This document shows positions 56,529-64,000 of a stretch of DNA of 64,000 nt, piece by piece. The DNA comes from Diphasiastrum complanatum. Taxonomy: Eukaryota; Streptophyta; Lycopodiopsida; Lycopodiales; Lycopodiaceae. The stretch spans positions 43,348,851 through 43,412,850 of the forward strand of contig CM055097.1 in NCBI GenBank assembly GCA_029204225.1. The letters are read 5' to 3'. A program made the position numbers and the translations under genes. How positions within the stretch are numbered: the stretch's first letter is position 1; every line of letters starts with the position of its first letter. Below the pieces are notes generated by a model, which saw only the letters and a program-made list of their open reading frames with translations, was not told the origin of the DNA and ran no database searches.

Positions 56529-57110
56529 AAGGGGGGGAAGTGTCATGTGATACATGTAATTAGTCCATGAGCTTACTAAATGCAATGCTAAAAATAGCCA
56601 TGGAGGTAAATTGATTTAGAATTAGTCAATAATATAATCAATAAAGTGGCTTGAACAATTGCGGTATATTTGTGAATAGCGGAACTATAATAATGGTTGT
56701 AAGGCCCAATTTAGCTAAATAAGGCTCCAACTTATAGTAGAATCACACATGACCACTATAAATAGTTGAGATCATGCTAAATTTGGAGGATATTGTTCAT
56801 TTGTCTAATTTGGATTCTTAGTGTTCTTGAAGCTTCTCTTGGAGAGCTTTCTTGATGGAATTGATGGTTCAATTGCCTAAAATCACATGCAAGCTATGAT
56901 CATGCTCTAGATTCAGGCCCTATGCTTTGAAAGATCAATAACAATGATGGATCTTACCTATGTTTGTCATATTTGGTGAAGATTTCTCTATTGTGTCTAT
57001 TTTTTTTCTTTTTTGACTAGTTTTCTTGTTCATTTATTCTGATTAGTTCAAGAATGGATTAGATGTTTTAATGCTAAGATTGGCCACTAACATTTCTCAA
57101 TCTGGATAGC
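56529..57110 (+). repeat. Polypurine tract and 3' LTR or solo LTR
   Basis: AAGGGGGGGAAG (56529-56540) is followed by TGTCATGTGATACATG, a typical LTR start. The promoter motif TATAAATA is at 56757-56764. The end is estimated near 57110. Confidence 0.6.
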
Positions 57111-57449
57111 CACCTCGCCCTCTTCATTTTGACTAAACCTATAAGGTTGCCTGAATATGGGACAGATATCAACTTAATCTTATGGTTGACGGACCATGCA
57201 GGTGGTAAACCATAAGGTAGTTGCTTAGAAAAAATGTCATTAAATTATTATTTTAAATATTGCATTAATTGTTGTTCTTGATGAGAATTTTCGGTGTTAT
57301 AAAGAAAAAACACATTCACATAAGAACCATTAACAATATCACAATGCAAACGAGATTTCAAAATAAGATGAAAAACCCCATAAGTTGAATCATGCAAATT
57401 TTCCATTACTTCCAAAAATAGACATTCTTACCATACTTATCTTTAAATA

Positions 57450-58380
57450 CTAATGAATAATTTTAATAATCTATTTTCAAAGAATTTGATTCACTATAAA
57501 ACTACTCATAACCTAAGATGACATCAATGCAATCAAGATTCATGACGTGAAAGTCGAATCACTCGACATAATCTTGGATCTGAAGCTCCAACTCAGATAT
57601 TTTGACATCCCAGATATCCGTGTCTGACTATGAGGCTAAGTGGACCACATAACAGTGATCACTTGCCATGGTGGGCATCCGAAGCTTTTCCACAAGCTGA
57701 GAATTCAAAAATTATGAGTGCTACCAGAATCAAGCAGTATATTGATGTCTTTCTCCAATATTTTGCCTCTAAACCGAAACAATTAATTAGGCTTGAAAGA
57801 TAATATACTAAAATTACAAGCACTAGCACAATTTTCTAATAAATCAACTTGAAGCTTACTTGTAGGTAAGTCCAACATCATGAGATTCAATAATTTATTC
57901 TTCTTATCGAGGTACCATTTTGCACGATGCCCTGGTTTGATACACAAAAAGTGGAGATTTTTCGTGATCACCATCTTCTGTGCCTGGTCTTTTAACAATC
58001 GGCTTCTTGTTTTCCTTCTTATGGTATGTAACAGCTTTCAATTTATCAAAAAAAAAAAAAACTTATTCGTTGGCTTATCATCTTTCAATTTCAAGCCGGC
58101 CATGCACGCTCTTTCGTGAAGCAACGATGGTGCTATCATAGGCTTTCGCCACACAGATAGTGTCATCCAAAGTATGGAAGACATTCCGTTTACATTCATT
58201 TTGATAATTCGCTAGTAGTCCATAAATGAATTTCCATTGTGCCAATTTTCAATGAAAGAGTGTCACTTTGACCAAAAAATTGAGAAACTCTTGGACATAA
58301 GTGTCCAGTTCTTGATCCAAAATCATGATCTCTACCACATTTAATGAATGATTTGCAAGTACAAAGAGGATCCAGCTTTG
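57450..58380 (-). pseudogene. Gypsy gag end and protease remnant
   Basis: On the minus strand a gag tail (LAQWKFIYGLLANYQNE, TLDDTICVAKAYDSTIVASR, about 58270-58090) is followed by a knuckle-like FLCIKPGHRAKWY near 57935 that lacks its last Cys, and then by the aspartic protease motif ILLDSGSTHNF near 57745. The protease region is shifted and broken by stops down to about 57450. No RT follows. Confidence 0.7.
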
Positions 58381-58388
58381 GCTAGCTT

Positions 58389-58412
58389 ACACACACACAC
58401 ACACACACACAC
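58389..58412. repeat. (AC)12 microsatellite
   Basis: Twenty-four bases of uninterrupted AC dinucleotides. Confidence 0.95.
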
Positions 58413-58512
58413 ATGTTTAGGTACTAAATATTCATTAGGTTGACCCACTCAAGTCAATTTGACCTAACCATTAGGTATACCATCTATGGTAGTTAGATCA
58501 ACATGCACCAAC

Positions 58513-59008
58513 TGTCATGCCTACGACTGATCTCGAATTGATTATCTCGTTAGAGGTCAAAAGGCCTACCTCGATCCTTAAGTTAATTATGATTACGAGG
58601 GGTTTGGGGCCCTCAAGAGTACATGGTCATAATTAATGGTTGGAGGCCTAAACTCATGATGGTGGATTTTTATGGGTCTACTAGTGAGTCATAGGAGAAT
58701 CAGATGACATGGCCCAGATAGGCTACAGAGGTGTCCAATGAGGTATCACTGTGCACTACTAGTGGGGCAAGGATCTTGGAGGGTATAAGTATACCCATTG
58801 GGCTCTCAGTAGTGTATGCTTGATCCTGATAAGTAACTACATGCTACTAGTATGACACGTCTATCTCTTATGAGTGATCCATAGCTTGGGGTCTAGATCT
58901 GTATGATCTAGGTTTGGTTGGGTTTTTTTGTCCACCATTGAATTCCCTTGTGTTGCTTTGTTGTGGCTAATTGCTTGGCTATTATTGTATCCTTGGTGTA
59001 GGACTTTA
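58513..59008 (+). repeat. Gypsy-type LTR, possibly 5' LTR or solo
   Basis: The start TGTCATGCCTACGACTG is typical. GGGTATAAGTATACCC near 58773-58788 is a self-complementary TATA region. After the presumed end, TAGTGCTATTTGAGCC could be a decayed tRNA-Met primer site. No matching second LTR is seen. Confidence 0.55.
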
Positions 59009-60005
59009 TAGTGCTATTTGAGCCAAAGCTAAGCGATTTTGCCATTGTAGATGTGCGTAGTGGAGGCCAAGAATATTGAGATGGATCTTCGTGATGAGGT
59101 CTTGAATTCTTGGATTTTTTGGAGCAAAAGTTTGGTGAAAGAACTTGGTGGGTGTTTCACGTTTTCTCTTCTCAAATCAAGGGTTTTCAAGAGGATATCA
59201 ATTAAACGGTATGTGCACTACCAAGGTTGCAATTGATTTGATAAAACATGCTCTTGAATAGTGATTTTGAAGGGATTTTTGATTCACTCGTAACATTAAA
59301 GTTTTTGCAATTAGTTTTGCCCTTTCACTTTTTGATGATAGGCAAAATTTTAACCGATTGAAAGCTAAAATTTTGTGCTTTCAAAAAGTCGGATTTCTTG
59401 AGCACTGTTTTCAAAGCAAGTGAATTTTTTTTTTGCTATGGTGGAATTGGTTGAAGGCTGGATTTTCTCTTGATATGCTTCTTACATAGTTTGAAAATGA
59501 TTTCACTTTCAATTTGTCAACATGTGTGAATGAGTTGGAATTGTTACTGAAACGATGCTTTCAAAGGATGACCTATGGTGGTTTTTCATTTTTATATTGC
59601 CATTAAACAAGCTGTCTTTTTGGGATAAAAAGAAAACTTAAATGGCTAAAATGTTACTTTAATTCTTCAAAGATGAAAACTATTCTTAATGTCCCAACAC
59701 GTTTTCCTAAATCACTTATCCAAAGATTTTTTGTGTTATCCCATAGAGAATTGACCCATATAATTAGAAAATAATTTACTAATTATTCAAGACAAAAAAC
59801 CATATTCTAGAAAACAATCTTATTAACCATTCATGTGACATCGTCCTAGGTTGTTGGATAATAACAATTATCATTCAAGAGATCACATGAAATTGGGTTT
59901 ATTAGTGTTAAGAAAATCACTAATATATTCTCAAAATAAAGAAGTAGCTTGTAGGGTTTTTGATTTTGTAAATTTGAGATATAGCCATAAGGGATCATGA
60001 TCAAT
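59009..60005. other. Unassigned; possibly element leader
   Basis: The 61-codon open frame from 59051 is unrecognised. The rest is AT-rich without structure. Confidence 0.3.
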
Positions 60006-60450
60006 CACTACAAGAATTGCCCAATGGGATTTTTGACGTGAAATTGCGTTTTAATTGTTTTTTGAATCGACGCGGGCATCGGAAAACGCGTCACAATAGT
60101 TCCGTCGAAATCTGATGCCAAACCCAAAACTGGCAACCGGCCGCTAAAAACAACTTTCGAAAAACATGCCATGTGGACGTTGGATTTCGACATCTACGTG
60201 GCAAAAAAAAATTGAGAAATTTTTTTTTTCCCTTTTTTTTTTCATTTTGTTTGCCACGTCGATGTCGGATTCCGGCGGCCCGGCCACGTGGACGTCGGAA
60301 TTCAACGAAAACGTGGCAAAAAAAAAAACGAAAATTTTTTTATTCCTTTTTTTTTTGTTTTTTTTTGCCACGTGGCTGTCTGAATCTGACAAATTTTTTT
60401 TTTTCCATTGGAATCCGACGGATTTTAAATGTATCGGGATTTCGACACTG
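60006..60450 (+). mobile_element. Terminus of a CACTA (En/Spm) transposon with subterminal repeats
   Basis: CACTACAAGAATTG at 60006 is the standard plant CACTA terminal sequence. Within the next 440 bp, TGCCACGTGG, GGACGTCGGA, TTTCGACAT and GTGGCAAAAAA recur in both orientations, as expected of the subterminal motifs bound by the transposase. No matching inverted end (TTCTTGTAGTG) is seen in the window, so the element is truncated or extends past the retroelement that starts near 61.5 kb. The T-rich spacers give artefactual Phe-rich frames. Confidence 0.75.
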
Positions 60451-61540
60451 CTAAAAAATAGAAAAAATATAAAATTTCATGATATGAACTCTTACAAATC
60501 GATTCCATGATACGAACACTTACTTCATTGTGGAGATTATGACCAAAACAGCAAATATACTATGTATGGCATATAGTACTACATAGCAACTAATATAACC
60601 TCTTACAATCGTTTCAAGCATGTCGAATGAATATTTACATAAACTATGATTCACAATATTAATCAAGTCACTACACTACGAACCCATTTGTTAACTGGTA
60701 TGGAAACTAGCATATATTGCAACCGAACATGCTCCAATTGATAGGAAGTGCGTGCGGAAAATAAATGATTACGAAAAATGACATACATGAAACGAAATTA
60801 AAATAGATAAAGCCATACCTATTTGTGAGTGCATATGCATGTAGCTGGAAAGCGAAAAAGTACTAGTCATGAATGCTTCAATTAATTCTACTATATTTGC
60901 CACTATACTTCTGTCCTTTGCCAGGTAATGAGGTAGACAATTGATCAGTCAAGTAAACAGATGTTGTAGGGTTTGTAGGTCACCACAAAACCCTGACAAA
61001 GGGCCACAAGCAGATGCCATACTTCACAGGTCTGAAAACATAGACACAGATGGCCATAGATAGATAATTGTTTTAGTGGTTCTACCGAATAGTTCATATT
61101 CAACATATAACAAAGTCCACACAATACAACAAGTTTAGAAAAGCATGCAAGTTCATACAGGAAGAGAAAATTAGATGAGTAGAAGATCATCATTGTCATC
61201 AAATCATGACATGTTCAAAATTGCTGCAAATTCATTGAACAAGAGAGGAGAAATACTCAATGTAAATGTATTGATTGTATTATAACAAAATACAAAGTGT
61301 CCATTATTCATCATCAGCTTGTGTCTTAGATTCTATGGCAGGATTGTCATGAAGAAATTCTCTGCTAGAGTATGCATCTAATAGATGTGCATTATCCTTA
61401 TTTTCACTAAGTTTAATATAAGTAGAATACAATGAATAATGGGAGCTCCTTAAAGGAACATTCCCATCAGTAAAACCTAGAATGTTCAAAACATAAGATC
61501 TTTTGACACCATATGACTTGCAAAAATCCAAATAAGCCTA
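60451..61540. other. CACTA interior or unassigned; one minus-strand open frame
   Basis: AT-rich DNA. The minus-strand frame 61531-61304 (MDFCKSYGVKRSYVLNILGF, DGNVPLRSSHYSLYSTYIKL) reads like an exon. It may be the end of an element-encoded protein, but I do not recognise it. Confidence 0.35.
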
Positions 61541-62109
61541 ATGGTTTTCTACGTCAGTCAAGAGTATGTATAGCAGCAACCAATCAACTCTTCTATTTTT
61601 CATAGTTTTTTTCGTAAGAAGGTGACGACATATAGATATAAGTATTTGCTAGTAAGCACTTACTTATCAATTCTATTTATAAGAGACAGAGTTTCTCTTG
61701 CATTAACGTGTTGTGTGGTATGCCAAACAGCGCTCAAGGAATCACTGTGATTAAATAGATATTTTTCTTATCTCTTGTCTATGACACCTTGAGTACATTA
61801 TGATTACTGAATGTTCCTGTAGGATCAATTGTTATTTGTTTTTCCGATAAAGACTCATCATAACTAAATTAGCAGTAGATCAGCAATGTCTAACTAAACC
61901 TTAGAAGAGAATACATCTTAATTAACAGCAGTTACGGTTAAGAATTTGACTCTATCTAGGTATATCAGGAATCTGTTAGAGAATAGGACATTCCAAATAG
62001 CGAAATCATAGCAAGAACATTGATTATTGATCGAATATAGTTGACAAATCAGAATGTGTTTCTCTCATTACAAAGTCTCTACTCTTTAATCACAGTTAAG
62101 ATTCCAACA
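61541..62109 (+). repeat. Copia-type 5' LTR of the chimeric element
   Basis: The end AGATTCCAACA at about 62109 is fixed by the primer site after it. Upstream are TTTCTCTCATTACAAAG and a noncoding U3. The start is not resolved. Confidence 0.5.
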
Positions 62110-62110
62110 A

Positions 62111-62208
62111 TGGTATTAGAGCAATGTTTAATCTGACAAGTTAGAGCCTATAAGGTTTCTAAGACCATATTGATAACAATTGAGGAACCTCATTCAATCA
62201 AAACTACT
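62111..62208 (+). other. Primer-binding site and short leader
   Basis: TGGTATTAGAGC at 62111-62122 matches initiator tRNA-Met with one change. The leader to the gag ATG at 62209 is about 85 bp. Confidence 0.75.
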
Positions 62209-62570
62209 ATGGCATCCATAAGTAGCATTCAATCAAAGATCTGCACAATCCTTCAATCAGATGGGTTAAATTACTTGGCCTGGAAAGTGAAGACATCGCT
62301 TGTCCTAAGAGGAGCACTGTGGCCGTAGGTGGACAGGACCGAAGAGATGCCAGCCAATGTTGGAAAAGAACTTCATGAATGGAAAAAAAAAGAATGATAA
62401 GGCAGTAGTTGTCATATCCTCCTCCATCGAAGACAACATTACACTAGATCTTGCATCAATATCAAATGCATGAGAACTATGGGACACATTGAAGTCAAGA
62501 TTTGAGACCAAATCGCACAGCCAAATTATGCACTTGGAAGACCAACTCACCTACCTACACCGCATGGCCT
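62209..62570 (+). pseudogene. Copia-type gag N-terminus
   Basis: The frame begins MASISSIQSKICTILQSDGL and has NYLAWKVKTSLVLRGALWP, then a stop at 62326. After a shift at the A run near 62388 it continues DNITLDLASISNA, a stop, and ELWDTLKSRFETKSHSQIMH. This is a UBN2-type copia gag of yet another lineage. It ends abruptly at the join to gypsy sequence. Confidence 0.75.
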
Positions 62571-62574
62571 TATC

Positions 62575-64000
62575 AAGATCTGAAGGGTATTCCGACGTCA
62601 GTTATTGAACATACCATACCTTTAGTACCTGATGCAATTCCAAAGGTCACAAAGTTCTATCGCTGTAATCCTAATGTTGCAGATCTGATAAAAAAAGAGC
62701 TTCAGAGACTGCTTGATGCCGATTTCATTTATGAGATCGAGCATACCGAATGGGTTTCACCGATTGTCATTGTTCTTAAGAATAATGGAAAATTGGGAAT
62801 CTGTGTGAATCTCAAGGCTTTGACCAAAGTGACAAGGAAGGATCACTTTCTATTACCTTTTACTGAAAGCATTTTGGATCGCCTTGCTGGAACGGAAGCT
62901 TATAGTTTTCTGGATGGATTTAGTGGTTACAACCAGGTCAAGGTTGCACCTACAGATCGCCATAAAACAGCTTTTGCAACAGAATGGGGCACCTATGCTT
63001 ACAAAGTAATGTCGGTTGGACTCTGTAATGCACCAAGTTCATTCCAAAGAGTAATGCAAGTTGCTTTTAAAGATTATCTACATAAATTTCTTGAAATTTA
63101 CTTGGATGACCTTGGAGTCCATAGCACAGATGCAGACCACCTGGATCGATTGGAAAAAGTATTTGAAAGATGTCGCAAGTATCAAATTTGCTTGGGCATG
63201 TGATATCGAGACATGGCATTGCCACAAATTATTCTAAAATCAAGATTATTGTGGAATTGCCACTGCCAACAACAATTCATGGAGTTTTTGTGTTTATGGG
63301 TCATGCGAACTACTATCGAATTTTTATTATCTTCTTTGCGGATTTAGCAAGACCTATATACAAACTGACTATTGTTCCTATTTGGACAGTAGAGGCGTTA
63401 GAAGCCTTTGAAAAGTTAAAAAAAAGCATTAATTTCAGCACCAATACTGCGTTCTCCAGATTGGACGGTTGAGTTTCATGTTCACACTGATGCCTCGAAA
63501 TATGCAATTGAATCAGTTTTCACGCAGCCAGGTGACTATAAGAAGGACTATCTAATACGATTTGCAAGCAGACAACTTACAGATCCGGAGATAAACTATT
63601 CTACAACAGAACGTGAAGCGTTAGCCATGATTTTTTCTATTCAGAAATTTCGTCATTATCTCATGGAAACGCACTTTGCATTTTATATGGATCACCAACC
63701 GTTACTGTACTTGGTAAACAAGACGTGCAATATTGGCCGTATTGCAAGATGGTTATTGTTATTGACTAAATTTGACTTTCAAATTGTGGTTCAAAGAGGA
63801 AGCAACATTATCTAGCCGACCATGTTTCGGAATCGAATCTGCACCAGTTAATACTGAGGTGGATGATGAATTACTAGATGCTGCATTATTCTATGTAGAA
63901 GCAGTACCTGAGTGGGCAGCGGATATTGTTGAGTACCTGACGCTAGGACATCCTAATGACTCTTTGACAAAAGTATAGAAGAGGCAATTGATTCATAAGG
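62575..64000 (+). pseudogene. Gypsy pol (F lineage): RT, RNase H, linker; runs off the window
   Basis: RT starts DLKGIPTSVIEHTIPL and is open to 63203, with KKELQRLLDADFIYEI, FSGYNQVKVAPTDRHKTAFA and the active site FLEIYLDDLGVHS. A deletion and frameshift near 63180 lead to VISRHGIATNYSKIKII and FMGHANYYRIF. RNase H follows in pieces (EFHVHTDASKYAIES, YSTTEREALAMIF, AFYMDHQPLLYLVNKTCN). The last block (63850-63978) matches the RNase H-integrase linker of gypsy F (DAALFYVEAVPEWAADIVEY). No gag or protease of gypsy type precedes it. Confidence 0.88.

Noticed and set aside
60166-60510. Phe-rich frames
   Set aside because: They come from T-rich spacers of the CACTA subterminal region.

Overview
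This is nuclear DNA from a land plant, built almost entirely of decayed LTR retrotransposons. Coding remnants of Ty1/copia and Ty3/gypsy type lie on both strands. Primer-binding sites match initiator tRNA-Met or tRNA-Asp, a CACTA terminus and (TC)n and (AC)n microsatellites are present, and the one convincing host gene has plant-style introns of about 0.7-1 kb. The species cannot be fixed from sequence alone. The size of the repeat fraction would suit a fern, lycophyte, gymnosperm or other large plant genome.

Layout. 1-4.9 kb: two tandem copies of a chromodomain-carrying gypsy element (A and B) that share an LTR between them. 4.9-13.9 kb: the only gene-like island. It holds a three-exon gene for a BORCS8/MEF2BNB-like protein (8.0-10.6 kb), one orphan exon of a gamma-carbonic anhydrase (7.0 kb) and four small foldback elements rich in CCGTTCCG. 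13.9-17.5 kb: a minus-strand gypsy integrase remnant (C) and a GC-richer disabled reading frame of about 650 codons that I do not recognise. 17.7-21.5 kb: copia 1 (LTR, leader, gag, protease, integrase; no RT). 21.5-24.5 kb: minus-strand gypsy F. 24.6-26.7 kb: C-terminal exons of an Ulp1-like cysteine protease and a divergent unrecognised multi-exon frame. 27.2-28.5 kb: copia 2, an internal-deletion derivative on the minus strand. 30.4-32 kb: an LTR whose promoter-bearing 479 bp is triplicated. 33.0-34.9 kb: minus-strand gypsy gag, tRNA-Asp PBS and LTR.

38.2-47.4 kb is the best resolved structure. Copia X (38235-47445) is bounded by a GGCAT target-site duplication. A second LTR element, Y, sits inside its 5' LTR, and X itself lies in the LTR of an older minus-strand copia element (copia 5): three levels of nesting. 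48.3-51.6 kb: copia 6, with a minisatellite in its LTR. 53.36-54.05 kb: a 108-bp foldback next to a C-rich minisatellite that contains plant telomere heptamers. 54.5-59 kb: further copia and gypsy remnants and LTRs. 60.0-60.45 kb: one end of a CACTA transposon. 61.5-64 kb: a copia-type LTR and gag joined directly to a gypsy pol.

No retroelement here looks autonomous. Every pol has stops, frameshifts or large deletions, and four integrases carry a substitution at a catalytic residue. The most striking shared signal is a G-box palindrome, TTCACACGTGTGAA and close variants. It recurs in LTRs and 5' leaders of several different copia elements, at two preferred places: just before the LTR end and about 180 bp after the PBS.
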